NCBI GenBank assembly: GCA_019241495.1
Contig: JAFAWZ010000073.1
Coordinates: 1-14,983 of the forward strand
DNA length: 14,983 nt
Origin: Acidimicrobiales bacterium
GTDB taxonomy: Bacteria; Actinomycetota; Acidimicrobiia; Acidimicrobiales; Palsa-688
Direction of reading: 5' to 3'
Position 1 is the stretch's first letter. Each line of letters begins with the position of its first letter. Positions 7,179 through 14,472 of this stretch are shown here, in pieces. The translations under genes were made by a program, and so were the position numbers. Below the pieces are notes generated by a model that saw nothing but the letters and a program-made list of their open reading frames with translations, did no database searches and was not told the origin of the DNA.

Positions 7179-7240
7179 TGTCGAAAAGTGGTACCGGGAC
7201 GTGTCGAAAAGTGGCATTACTAACTGTCGAAAAGTGGTAC
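7179..7240 (+). repeat. Three direct repeats of TGTCGAAAAGTGG at 23-bp period
   Basis: Identical 13-nt cores start at 7179, 7202 and 7225, so both intervals are exactly 23 bp, about two helical turns. Copies 1 and 3 are identical for 16 nt (adding TAC); copy 2 continues CAT. The array ends 9 nt before the GTG of the ATPase gene. Copy 3 overlaps the -10 hexamer (7238-7243) and copy 2 overlaps the expected -35 position. Such phased, promoter-overlapping repeats suggest cooperative binding by a regulator. No other copy was noticed in the window. Confidence 0.9.
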
Positions 7241-7243
7241 TCT
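7238..7243 (+). promoter_or_regulatory. Candidate -10 element of the DUF4143 ATPase gene
   Basis: TACTCT fits TANNNT and lies 6 nt before the GTG at 7250, so the mRNA is probably leaderless. It partly overlaps the third direct repeat, whose TAC tail forms its first half. A factor bound to that repeat would block RNA polymerase. Confidence 0.5.
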
Positions 7244-7249
7244 CGCCGA

Positions 7250-8488
7250 GTGGTCGCATCTGACTACAAACCCAGGCACGTCGATCGCTTGCTGAGCGAT
7301 CTCTTTGGCGAGCTGCCCGCGCTGATGCTCACCGGCCCCAGAGCGACCGGAAAGACGACCACAGCGGCCCGGCTAGCCCAATCCCGGGTTCGTCTCGACC
7401 GTCCAGCAGAAGCAGCGGCCTTCCGAGCCGACCCGGACTCCGCTCTCGCAGCCATGGAAGAACCGGTACTCCTCGACGAGTGGCAGGAAGTTCCGAGCGT
7501 CCTCGGCGCGGTGAAGCGCTCCATCGACAGCAACTCGCGGCCACGTCGCTTCATCCTCACCGGGTCGGTGCGGGCGGACTTGGAGGAGACCACCTGGCCG
7601 GGGACAGGCCGCGTCGTCCGTGTCCCCATGTACGGCATGACCGTCAGAGAACTGGAGGGAGACGCCGGAGCAGCTTGCTTCCTTGACCGCTTTGCCGCGA
7701 ACGAAACCTCGTCGATTCCCCAGAGACGTCCCGACCTGCGCGGTTACATCCGATTGGCACTGAGCGGCGGGTTCCCAGAACCAAACCTGCGCCTGAGCGA
7801 CCCGGCTCGAAGCGCGTGGCTCGAGAGCTACATAGACCAAGTGGTCACGCGCGACGCATCGGTCGCCCAAAGCGGGCGGGATCCTGATCGGTTACGCAGG
7901 TACTTCGAGACGTACGCACTCAATACCGCCGGGACGGTCGCCGACTCCACCATCTTCGAGGCAGCTGGGCTGAACCGAAAGACAGCCGACGCGTACGAAC
8001 GGCTGCTGACCAACATGTTCTTGGTCGAGGCTGTTCCGTCTTGGAGGTCTAATCGGCTCCACCGCCTGTCGTCGAGGCGTAAGAGGTACGTTATTGATCC
8101 CGCATTGGCTACTGCCCTCCTTCGTATTGACGAACGAACAGTTCTCAGTGATGGAGACTTAATGGGCCGCCTTCTCGACAATTTTGTTGCCGCTCAGCTC
8201 CGAGCTGAGGTGCCTGTAGCGCAATCAAGGCCGCGTCTCTACCACCTGAGAGAGGAACACGGCCGCTACGAGGTCGATCTATTGGCGGAGCTGGCTGGTG
8301 GTCGACTGGTAGCGTTCGAGATCAAGGCGTCAGCGGCGCCTGACCATCAAGACGCCCGCCACCTCAGATGGCTGCGTGATCGCCTCGGCGAGCGTTTCAT
8401 TCGCGGAGCGGTCCTCCACACCGGCATCCAAAGCTACGAGCTCGACGAGCGGATCGTTGCTCTTCCGATCTGCTCCCTTTGGGGCTGA
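7250..8488 (+). CDS. AAA (AAA_14) ATPase with DUF4143 / PD-(D/E)xK-like C-terminal domain
   Basis: This 412-aa protein belongs to a widespread ATPase family of unsettled function. Walker A is GPRATGKTT (29-37), Walker B is LLDEWQ (74-79), and FILTGS is sensor-like. The middle (about 215-290, YFETYALNTAGTV to NRLHRLSS) resembles a winged helix. The C-terminus carries D343 (YEVDLLAE) and E357-I-K359 (VAFEIKAS), the pattern of a PD-(D/E)xK nuclease fold. The frame is open upstream to 6566, but that part is antisense to the membrane gene. GTG 7250 was chosen because homology begins just after it and a -10 lies 6 nt upstream. Two in-frame TTA codons (7892, 8159) and AT-richer stretches near 8090-8220 suggest transfer. 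It has no operon partner. Confidence 0.85.
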   Translation: MVASDYKPRHVDRLLSDLFGELPALMLTGPRATGKTTTAARLAQSRVRLDRPAEAAAFRADPDSALAAMEEPVLLDEWQEVPSVLGAVKRSIDSNSRPRRFILTGSVRADLEETTWPGTGRVVRVPMYGMTVRELEGDAGAACFLDRFAANETSSIPQRRPDLRGYIRLALSGGFPEPNLRLSDPARSAWLESYIDQVVTRDASVAQSGRDPDRLRRYFETYALNTAGTVADSTIFEAAGLNRKTADAYERLLTNMFLVEAVPSWRSNRLHRLSSRRKRYVIDPALATALLRIDERTVLSDGDLMGRLLDNFVAAQLRAEVPVAQSRPRLYHLREEHGRYEVDLLAELAGGRLVAFEIKASAAPDHQDARHLRWLRDRLGERFIRGAVLHTGIQSYELDERIVALPICSLWG

Positions 8489-8496
8489 GGATCAGA

Positions 8497-8516
8497 ATCG
8501 AAGGTCCTTATTCGAT
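8497..8516 (+). terminator. Weak inverted repeat after the ATPase gene
   Basis: ATCGAA (8497-8502) and TTCGAT (8511-8516) can pair across an 8-nt loop, starting 9 nt after the ATPase stop. The stem is short and AT-rich and lacks a T-tract, so a terminator role is only a possibility. Confidence 0.15.
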
Positions 8517-8587
8517 AGATAGACCCAAGGTTTCGTCACTCTCATTGATCCCTGGGCCAAGTTCGTCAGCTCGCCATTCGAGCGTTG

Positions 8588-8593
8588 TAGTGT
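8588..8593 (+). promoter_or_regulatory. Candidate -10 element of the SNF2 helicase gene
   Basis: TAGTGT fits TANNNT and lies 6 nt before the GTG at 8600, implying a leaderless transcript. GGGAG sits directly against the GTG, too close to act as a normal Shine-Dalgarno. No clear -35 was found. Confidence 0.4.
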
Positions 8594-8599
8594 AGGGAG

Positions 8600-11221
8600 G
8601 TGGAGGTCGGCTGGGAGGAGAAGGTCAGCGCGACTGCCGCGGCGCTGGTGGGCTCCGGTCGGGTGGTGCCGGCCCTCGAGGCCGACCCGCCGACGGGTCG
8701 CTACCGGTCCTGGTGGTGGCCTCTTCCGGCGGCCTCGCAGCGCTCGATGATCGCTTCGCTGCTCCAAGACGCGTCACCAGGCGGCCAGGCCGAGCTGGCC
8801 GTCGCTCTGGCCTCCGAGGTGGACGGCCTGGTACGGCGCCAGTTGGTCGAAGCAGCCGCGACCATCGCTCCCCGCCGCGGTGGTCGGCCGACGGTGCCCG
8901 AGGCGTGGGCGCGGTCGTTGGTGTCGGCAGATCCCTGGCTCCCGGACCGGCTGGACCCCGCGAAACTCTCCGCGCTGGCCGTGGCGGTAGCGGACTGGAT
9001 CCGTTCTGGAGCCGTGGTCGGTGGGCGGGCCCGCCTCTGCCTGCGTCTGCACGAGCCGACGCGCGCTGGGGGTGAATGGAGCGTCGAGTTGCTGGCCCAA
9101 GACCGCGAAGAACCCAGCCTCGTGGTCTCGATGGACGAGCTGTGGACCGGGAGCTCCCCGTTCGAACCGAACGCCATCCAAGAGGTGCTGGCCGCGCTGG
9201 CGCGCATGGCCCGACTGGCGCCGGAACTGGCGGGCGTCCTCGACGCGCCGGTCCCCGACCGGGTGATCCTCGACGACCGGGCTGTGCTCACCGTCCTCCG
9301 GGAGCGAGCCGGGGTGCTGGAAGACGCTGGGATCGGCGTCCTCCTGCCCGCGTGGTGGTCAGCGCCAGCTCGAATGGGCCTGCGAGCGCGGGCCAAAGGC
9401 TCCTCGAGCGGCGGTGGTTCAGCGGTTCCCGGTGGCTTCGGCCTGGACTCGCTCGTCGACTTCGAGTGGGAGGCGGCGCTCGGCGGCCGACGCCTCACCA
9501 AGGCTGAGCTGGCCACCTTGACCCGAGCCGCGGCAGCCAAGCAAGCGTTGGTGAGGCTGCGAGGAGAATGGGTCGAGATCCGGCCCGACCATATCGAGGC
9601 GCTCCTCGCCCGTCTCGGCCAGGCGGAGCAGGCGCCTGCCGCCGAGCTGATGAAGGCGGCGCTCGGACTCGGCAACCTGGACGTTCCGGCGGGGCTCGAC
9701 GTGGTCGACGTCGACGCCCGAGCGGTCGGCTGGCTCAGTGCTCTTCTCGACGACGCCGTCCACTCGTCCGTTGCGCCTGTGCCCACCCCCGCCGGGTTCG
9801 AGGGGCAGCTGCGCCCCTACCAGGAACGGGGCGTCGGCTGGATGGTGTTTCTCGGCCGTCTCGGATTAGGTGCATGCCTGGCCGACGACATGGGTCTGGG
9901 CAAGACGGCGCAGGTCATCGCGGCCATGCTGGCCGATCCGGGCTACGGCCCAGGGCTGGTGGTCTGCCCCGTGTCGGTGCTGGGCAACTGGGAACGGGAG
10001 CTGGCTCGCTTCGCCCCTGCGTTGTCGGTCATGGTGCACCACGGTCCTACACGCCACGATCACGATGAGGACTTCGGGCCAAGGGCAATGGTCCACGACG
10101 TAGTCCTCACCACTTACTCGCTGCTGGCGCGCGACCGCGCCCACCTCGCCTCACTCGAATGGTCACGCATCGTCTTGGACGAGGCGCAGCAGGTGAAGAA
10201 CCCCGGCACGGCCCAGACCCGGGCCGCCGCCGAGCTGCGGGCCGGAAGACGCCTGGCCTTGACCGGCACGCCGGTCGAGAACCGTTTGGGCGACCTTTGG
10301 TCGATCATGCACCTGCTCAATCCCGGTCTGCTGGGCTCGGCGGCCGAGTTCCGGGAGCGATTCGCACTACCAATCGAACGGGACGGCGACCAAGCCGTGA
10401 CCGATCATTTGCGCCGGGCGACGGGCCCGTTCGTCCTGCGCCGCCTCAAGACCGACAGGTCGATCATCGCCGACCTACCCGACAAGATCGAGACCGTCGA
10501 CCGTTGCCCGCTGACGCGCGAGCAGGCGACGCTCTATCAGGCGGTGGTCGACGACCTGCTCGAACAGGCCGAAGCCGCCGACGGGATACAGCGGCGCGGG
10601 ATCGTGCTCGCCGGCCTGTCGAAACTGAAGCAGGTCTGCAATCACCCGGCTCACTTTCTGGCGGACGGATCAGCGCTGGCCGGCCGGTCGGGCAAGCTCG
10701 TCCGCACCGAGGAGCTGTTGGAGGAGATCCTGGCCGAGGGCGACAAGGTCCTGTGCTTCACCCAGTTCGCGGCGTGGGGGAACCTACTCGCCACCTACCT
10801 GCAGGCCCGCTTCGGCGTGGACTGCCTCTGGCTGCACGGGCGGGTACGGCGGCCGGCGCGCGAGGAGATGGTGCAGAGGTTCTCGGAACCGGGCGGCCCA
10901 CCCGTCTTCCTCATTTCTCTGAAGGCGGGCGGCACCGGGCTCAATCTGACCGCCGCGTCGCACGTCATCCACCTGGACCGCTGGTGGAACCCGGCGGTGG
11001 AGGACCAGGCCACGGATCGGGCCTTCCGGATCGGCCAGCGGCGCAATGTCCAGGTTCACAAGCTGGTCAGCTCCGGAACAGTCGAAGAGCGCATCGACGA
11101 GATGATCGCGGCCAAGCGGGACCTGGCGGCGCGGGTGGTCGGTAGCGGCGAGCAATGGCTGACCGAGCTGTCCACGAGCGAACTGCGGGCTCTGGTGACG
11201 CTGTCCGCAGAGGTTGAGTGA
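8600..11221 (+). CDS. SNF2-family DEAD/DEAH-box helicase/ATPase
   Basis: This 873-aa double-stranded-DNA translocase of the SNF2 (Snf2/Rad54) superfamily acts on DNA or protein-DNA complexes in the cytosol. About 400 N-terminal residues include a SNF2-associated (DUF3670-like) region around 280-350. Then come the helicase lobes: motif I DDMGLGKT (429-436), motif II DEAQ (527-530), motif III LTGTPVENRL (from 554), motif V GGTGLNL (777-783), and motif VI with DRWWNP and DRAFRIGQ (about 796-816). All key ATPase residues are present. The GTG 8600 start is supported by the -10 six nt upstream. The stop overlaps the start of the SWIM gene, so the two are coupled. There is one in-frame TTA codon at 9866. 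Its DNA target is unknown. Confidence 0.93.
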   Translation: MEVGWEEKVSATAAALVGSGRVVPALEADPPTGRYRSWWWPLPAASQRSMIASLLQDASPGGQAELAVALASEVDGLVRRQLVEAAATIAPRRGGRPTVPEAWARSLVSADPWLPDRLDPAKLSALAVAVADWIRSGAVVGGRARLCLRLHEPTRAGGEWSVELLAQDREEPSLVVSMDELWTGSSPFEPNAIQEVLAALARMARLAPELAGVLDAPVPDRVILDDRAVLTVLRERAGVLEDAGIGVLLPAWWSAPARMGLRARAKGSSSGGGSAVPGGFGLDSLVDFEWEAALGGRRLTKAELATLTRAAAAKQALVRLRGEWVEIRPDHIEALLARLGQAEQAPAAELMKAALGLGNLDVPAGLDVVDVDARAVGWLSALLDDAVHSSVAPVPTPAGFEGQLRPYQERGVGWMVFLGRLGLGACLADDMGLGKTAQVIAAMLADPGYGPGLVVCPVSVLGNWERELARFAPALSVMVHHGPTRHDHDEDFGPRAMVHDVVLTTYSLLARDRAHLASLEWSRIVLDEAQQVKNPGTAQTRAAAELRAGRRLALTGTPVENRLGDLWSIMHLLNPGLLGSAAEFRERFALPIERDGDQAVTDHLRRATGPFVLRRLKTDRSIIADLPDKIETVDRCPLTREQATLYQAVVDDLLEQAEAADGIQRRGIVLAGLSKLKQVCNHPAHFLADGSALAGRSGKLVRTEELLEEILAEGDKVLCFTQFAAWGNLLATYLQARFGVDCLWLHGRVRRPAREEMVQRFSEPGGPPVFLISLKAGGTGLNLTAASHVIHLDRWWNPAVEDQATDRAFRIGQRRNVQVHKLVSSGTVEERIDEMIAAKRDLAARVVGSGEQWLTELSTSELRALVTLSAEVE

Positions 11222-12042
11222 TGCCCCGCCGGAGGTGGGACGACTCTTGGCAGAAGTTCGCGCCGTCCGTGCCGCTCCCCGTGGAGGGCGGAGTGGCGAC
11301 GTCCAGGCAGCGCGGCCCCATGGCTACGACGTGGTGGTCCCGACGTTTCGTCGAGGTGCTCGAGTCGTACGGGCTCGGCGCTCGCATGCAGCGCGGCCGG
11401 CGCTACGCCCGGAGCGGCCAGGTCGTGGACGTGGAGGTGTCGCAAGGGATGGTCGCCGCGCAGGTGCAGGGTTCGCGGCCCCGGCCTTACCTGGTGACGG
11501 TGGCCCTGGCTGTCCCGAGCGACGAGGGATGGTCGTCGATCTTGGACGCCATGCGGGCCAAAGTGGGCTTCGTCGCCCGATTGCTGGATGGCGAGGTGCC
11601 GACCGAGCTGGAGGAGGTGTTCGCCGACGCGGGCGTAGCGTTGTTCCCGGCGGCCTGGACCGACGTCAGGGCCAAGTGCACCTGCCCGGATTGGGAGAAC
11701 CCGTGCAAGCACATAGCAGCTGTGCTCTATGTCCTAGCTGACCGGCTCGACCGCGACCCCTGGTTGGTCTTGTTGTTACGGGGCCGGGAGCAGGAGGTGC
11801 TCCTCGATGCCCTGACTGGCCCGGGCTCCGCTGCACCTGCGACGGGGTCCGAGGTGGCGCCGTGGTGGCCGTTCGCGGCCGGGCCGGTTCCCATCGATTA
11901 CCAGGCCCGTACCGACCCGTTGGCATCAGTCCGCTCCGGACCGCCCGATGCCGTGCTCGACACGATGGAGCCGCTGGCCGTGGATGTCGGCTCCTCCACG
12001 TTCGTGGAACTGTTGAGGCCCTTGTACGGCAAGCTCGGCTGA
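11221..12042 (+). CDS. SWIM zinc-finger protein, partner of the SNF2 helicase
   Basis: This 273-aa protein carries one SWIM zinc finger, C153-T-C155-x6-C162-x-H164 (CTCPDWENPCKH), a module thought to bind DNA or protein. The rest is not a known enzyme; an N-terminal WWSRRFVEVLESYG segment is typical of bacterial SWIM proteins. The ATG at 11221 overlaps the helicase TGA by one base (TGATG) and has AGAGG 7 nt upstream. GTG at 11218 (4-bp overlap) is an alternative, adding one residue. From family knowledge, bacterial SWIM proteins are often encoded beside SNF2 ATPases and are presumed to work with them. There is one in-frame TTA codon near 11775. It is convergent with the microprotein gene, 22 bp away. 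Confidence 0.88.
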   Translation: MPRRRWDDSWQKFAPSVPLPVEGGVATSRQRGPMATTWWSRRFVEVLESYGLGARMQRGRRYARSGQVVDVEVSQGMVAAQVQGSRPRPYLVTVALAVPSDEGWSSILDAMRAKVGFVARLLDGEVPTELEEVFADAGVALFPAAWTDVRAKCTCPDWENPCKHIAAVLYVLADRLDRDPWLVLLLRGREQEVLLDALTGPGSAAPATGSEVAPWWPFAAGPVPIDYQARTDPLASVRSGPPDAVLDTMEPLAVDVGSSTFVELLRPLYGKLG

Positions 12043-12064
12043 ACGAGCAAGTAGACGCAGTGGC

Positions 12065-12223
12065 TCAACGCTTCTCGCTCGGGGACTCCGGGCGCCTCGG
12101 AGGCTTCTGACCCTTCTCTATATATCCGATCAGTTCCTTGTTCGGGCGGAAGGGAGGGGGAGATGGGCGAGGCGGCGGTGCCGACCCATTCGGTTGCGTA
12201 TCCTTGTTCGGCTTCTCAGGCAC
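12065..12223 (-). CDS. Small proline-rich hypothetical protein (52 aa)
   Basis: No family is recognised. The product is charged and proline-rich: a run alternating Pro, Arg and Ser at about 16-28, then NKELIGYIEKGQKPP and a basic end, PSEKR. There is no signal peptide or membrane segment. A longer frame from TTG 12262 exists, but GTG 12223 is preferred because GGAGG (12236-12232) lies 8 nt upstream. It overlaps the last 8 bp of the membrane-protein gene, so translation is probably coupled. The protein-like composition, good ribosome-binding site and coupling make it likely real despite its size. It may be a soluble partner or tail-binding regulator of the membrane protein; that is inference. 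Confidence 0.6.
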   Translation of the reverse strand: MPEKPNKDTQPNGSAPPPRPSPPPFRPNKELIGYIEKGQKPPRRPESPSEKR

Positions 12224-12695
12224 GGGCGTGGCCTCCAGTTGCTGAAAGAGTACCGGCGACAACGAGTGAGGCGCCGACGGCCAGAGAGATGACCGCCCCT
12301 TGGACCCGACCGCCCTTGGTCCTCACCATCATGGCGGCCTCATCGACCATGGCGATCTCGGTATCAAGGAGTTCTAGCTTCGTTTCCTCTTCACGAGCGG
12401 TCAGATTGTTCTCGCGCAACCGGGCAACCTGCAGGACTGGATAACGGCGAGGGAGGAAGGAAAGGGCAGCTAGGACGGCGGCCAAGACAGCGAATCCCAG
12501 TCCCACCTCGAATGTCACTTCGCTCGATATGTCCGTTTGGGCTGTCGCTCCCAGCCCTACTAGAACGCCGGCGAAGCCGAGGACCACCCCAGCCTTGGTG
12601 TCCAGGCTTTCTGCATGGGAGCTCATGGTCGCTCGTTCGATTGCTACCTGACTCGCGACGAGGTCAAGCGATGGAAGGTCAGGCAGTTCCGACAT
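12216..12695 (-). CDS. Three-helix membrane protein of unknown function, DxKA signature
   Basis: This 159-aa protein has predicted helices at about 33-52, 62-82 and 131-152 with a charged, probably cytosolic helix between the second and third (95-125, rich in Glu, Arg and Leu). Helix 1 is preceded by SHAESLDTKAGVVLGF (26-41). The Asp-x-Lys-Ala entry into helix 1 recalls the 2TM/SLATT- and PycTM-like membrane modules used as effectors in antiphage systems; this is a resemblance only, and no nucleotide cyclase gene is in the window. ATG 12695 was chosen over the longer frame to 12773 because TACGAT lies 7 nt before it, giving a leaderless start. It follows prfC by 47 bp and overlaps the microprotein gene by 8 bp. 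Confidence 0.75.
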   Translation of the reverse strand: MSELPDLPSLDLVASQVAIERATMSSHAESLDTKAGVVLGFAGVLVGLGATAQTDISSEVTFEVGLGFAVLAAVLAALSFLPRRYPVLQVARLRENNLTAREEETKLELLDTEIAMVDEAAMMVRTKGGRVQGAVISLAVGASLVVAGTLSATGGHARA

Positions 12696-12702
12696 GGTCA
12701 GC

Positions 12703-12708
12703 ATCGTA
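12703..12708 (-). promoter_or_regulatory. Candidate -10 element of the membrane protein/microprotein unit
   Basis: TACGAT on the minus strand fits TANNNT and ends 7 nt before the ATG at 12695. It lies in the 47-bp gap after prfC, so this pair can be transcribed separately from prfC. The -35 region is poor. Confidence 0.4.
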
Positions 12709-12742
12709 GGAGTGACCTGTGACCAGATCGCTTTCCCGGCTC

Positions 12743-14347
12743 TCAGGTGTTGGCGATCTGCTCCAATACCCATTCGGGATGATCGGACGCCACCCGCTCC
12801 AGCCAGTACGGGCTCTGGAACACAGCAAGGAGGGCGCCGTCGTTGCGGCCCAGGACGTCCACCCCTCCGATTTGCAGCAGCTGTGCTGCCGTGGTCTCGT
12901 CGGTGCGCCGGACCGTTCGCTCGTGGGGCCCGGTGAGCGAGATGGCCGCGCCGAACTCGTGTTCCATGCGGTGGCGCAGCACGTCGAACTGCATCACGCC
13001 CACAGCGGCGAGAATGGGCGTCGGATCGTCCCCCCGATGGAGGATCTGCACCACTCCTTCTTGCTCCAGCTGAGCGAGGCCCCGCTTGAACTGTTTGGCC
13101 CGGGAGAGGTCGCGAGGGTGGGCGGTGGCTATGAGCTCAGGTGGAAAGGCGGGTATCGGGGGATACGCCACCGGATCGGTGCCGGTGTGGAGGCTGTCGC
13201 CGACGCGCAGACCGCTGGCGTTGACCAGGCCGATGACGTCGCCGGGCCAGGCGTCGTCGATGGTCTCGCGCTCGGACCCGAACACCGACGCGGCGTACTT
13301 GGTGGCGAAGGGCTTCCCGGTGGGGCCATGGGTGAGCACCATGCCCCGCTCGAAGTGGCCGGAGCAGACCCGCACGAAGGCGACGTGGTCCCGGTGGGCC
13401 GGGTTCATGTTGGCTTGGACCTTGAAGACGAAGCCCGAGAAGGGCTGGTCGAGGTCGCGGGGCTGGCCGTCACGGTCCGTAGTCGGCGACGGGCTCGGCG
13501 CCAGGTCGATCACCGCGTCGATGAGATGGCGCACGCCGAAGTTGGTCAGGGCGGAACCGACGAAGAGCGGGCTGGATATGCCGGCGAGGAACGTCTCGGG
13601 CGACAGGTCGGCCCCCACCTCCTCCAGGAGCTGGCACTCTTCGACGGCCTGCTCCCAGTCGGCGCCGTAGCGTCCGGCCGCCTCGGTTGCGTCGAGGTGG
13701 AACTCCTGGGCCTCCGACGACCCGCCCCGCCCGGTGCGCTCGAAGCCGACGAAGCTCCCATCCCGTCGGTCGACCACCCCGTGGAAGACGCCGGGGATCC
13801 CAACCGGCCAGGTCACCGGGGTGGGTACGAGGCCGATCTGGTCCTCGATCTCGTCGAGGAGCTCGAGGGGTGAGCGGCCGGGGCGGTCGCACTTGTTCAG
13901 GAACGTGATCACCGGCAGGCGGCGAGCGTGGCACACCTCGAAGAGCTTCAGGGTCTGCGGCTCGATGCCCTTGGCCACGTCGAGGACCATGATGGCGGCG
14001 TCGGCTGCGGTCACGACCCGGTAGGTGTCCTCGGAGAAGTCCCGGTGGCCCGGGGTGTCCAGCAGGTTCACCGTGCACCCGCGGTAGGGGAACTGCAGGA
14101 CGGTGGAGCTGATGGATATGCCCCTTTCCTGCTCCAGCGCCATCCAGTCCGAGGTGGCCTTGCGCCGCCCGGCGCGGGCCTTGACGGCCCCCGCCTCTTG
14201 CACGGCCCCGGCGTAGAGGAGGAACTTCTCGGTAAGCGTGGTTTTGCCCGCGTCAGGGTGGCTGATGATGGCGAAGGTGCGGCGCCGCCCGGCCTCCTCG
14301 GAGGCTCGGACCATGCCGCGCTCCAACGGGGCGGTTACAGAGGTCAT
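12743..14347 (-). CDS. prfC: Peptide chain release factor 3 (RF3)
   Basis: RF3 is the GTPase that removes RF1/RF2 from the ribosome after termination. The 534 aa match the usual length (529 in Escherichia coli). The G motifs are SHPDAGKTT (29-37), ERGISIS (74-80), DTPGH (97-101) and NKCDRPGR (151-158). SDWMALEQERGIS is characteristic of RF3 rather than EF-G. The C-terminal half has the RF3 beta-barrel blocks (FVFKVQANMNPAHRDH, VGVMQFDVLRHRMEHEFGA). ATG 14347 is used; Met12 is an alternative start. A TAGGAT -10 lies about 28 nt upstream, and no strong Shine-Dalgarno is seen. The membrane gene follows in the same direction but has its own -10. Confidence 0.95.
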   Translation of the reverse strand: MTSVTAPLERGMVRASEEAGRRRTFAIISHPDAGKTTLTEKFLLYAGAVQEAGAVKARAGRRKATSDWMALEQERGISISSTVLQFPYRGCTVNLLDTPGHRDFSEDTYRVVTAADAAIMVLDVAKGIEPQTLKLFEVCHARRLPVITFLNKCDRPGRSPLELLDEIEDQIGLVPTPVTWPVGIPGVFHGVVDRRDGSFVGFERTGRGGSSEAQEFHLDATEAAGRYGADWEQAVEECQLLEEVGADLSPETFLAGISSPLFVGSALTNFGVRHLIDAVIDLAPSPSPTTDRDGQPRDLDQPFSGFVFKVQANMNPAHRDHVAFVRVCSGHFERGMVLTHGPTGKPFATKYAASVFGSERETIDDAWPGDVIGLVNASGLRVGDSLHTGTDPVAYPPIPAFPPELIATAHPRDLSRAKQFKRGLAQLEQEGVVQILHRGDDPTPILAAVGVMQFDVLRHRMEHEFGAAISLTGPHERTVRRTDETTAAQLLQIGGVDVLGRNDGALLAVFQSPYWLERVASDHPEWVLEQIANT

Positions 14348-14375
14348 CTCAGGTAGGGCTCTGGGGGGACATCGA

Positions 14376-14381
14376 ATCCTA
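14376..14381 (-). promoter_or_regulatory. Candidate -10 element of prfC
   Basis: TAGGAT on the minus strand fits TANNNT; transcription would start about 7 nt downstream and give a leader of roughly 20 nt. The -35 region (TGCCCG at 18-bp spacing) is a weak match. Confidence 0.35.
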
Positions 14382-14458
14382 CCGGCTTCCCCCGACTCGC
14401 GGGCAGCTAGCCCTGAGCGGTCGCCAGCAATTGCGATAGGTGCGAGTACCAGCGGCGA

Positions 14459-14464
14459 TAGCCT
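14459..14464 (+). promoter_or_regulatory. Candidate -10 element of the DMT transporter gene
   Basis: TAGCCT fits TANNNT and ends 8 nt before the ATG at 14473, again implying almost no leader. No Shine-Dalgarno is seen. The 125-bp gap 14348-14472 holds only this and the divergent prfC -10. Confidence 0.3.
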
Positions 14465-14472
14465 CGTATCGG

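Noticed and set aside
7179..7240. Three regularly spaced repeats as a CRISPR array
   Set aside because: The repeat is only 13-16 nt and the gaps about 10 nt or less, far too short for CRISPR; there are only three copies, they overlap a promoter, and no cas gene is near.
6566..7249. Upstream extension of the ATPase reading frame (would add 228 residues)
   Set aside because: Up to 7099 it is antisense to the GT-C-like gene, and it runs through the repeat array. Its translation is low-complexity Gly/Arg text with no family features.
8492..8767. 91-aa minus-strand frame between the ATPase and helicase genes
   Set aside because: Most of it is antisense to the start of the helicase gene. The translation is Arg/His/Pro-rich without recognisable features, and no promoter or ribosome-binding site was seen.
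10614..10626. TGTCGAAACTG inside the helicase gene as a fourth copy of the repeat
   Set aside because: It matches only the first eight bases, lies within conserved coding sequence and has no partner at 23 bp; chance is enough.
12224..12262. TTG start at 12262 for the microprotein gene
   Set aside because: It lacks a Shine-Dalgarno, and the added residues lie wholly within the upstream gene. GTG 12223 has GGAGG at 8 nt and an 8-bp overlap typical of coupling.
12216..12695. Calling a Pycsar or other named antiphage system
   Set aside because: Only a short sequence resemblance around the DxKA entry was seen. No cyclase, nuclease partner or other required component is encoded beside it.
12719..13873. 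384-aa plus-strand reading frame antisense to prfC
   Set aside because: The prfC frame has all G-domain motifs; the antisense frame shows only the Gly/Val/Asp-rich bias of a high-GC shadow.
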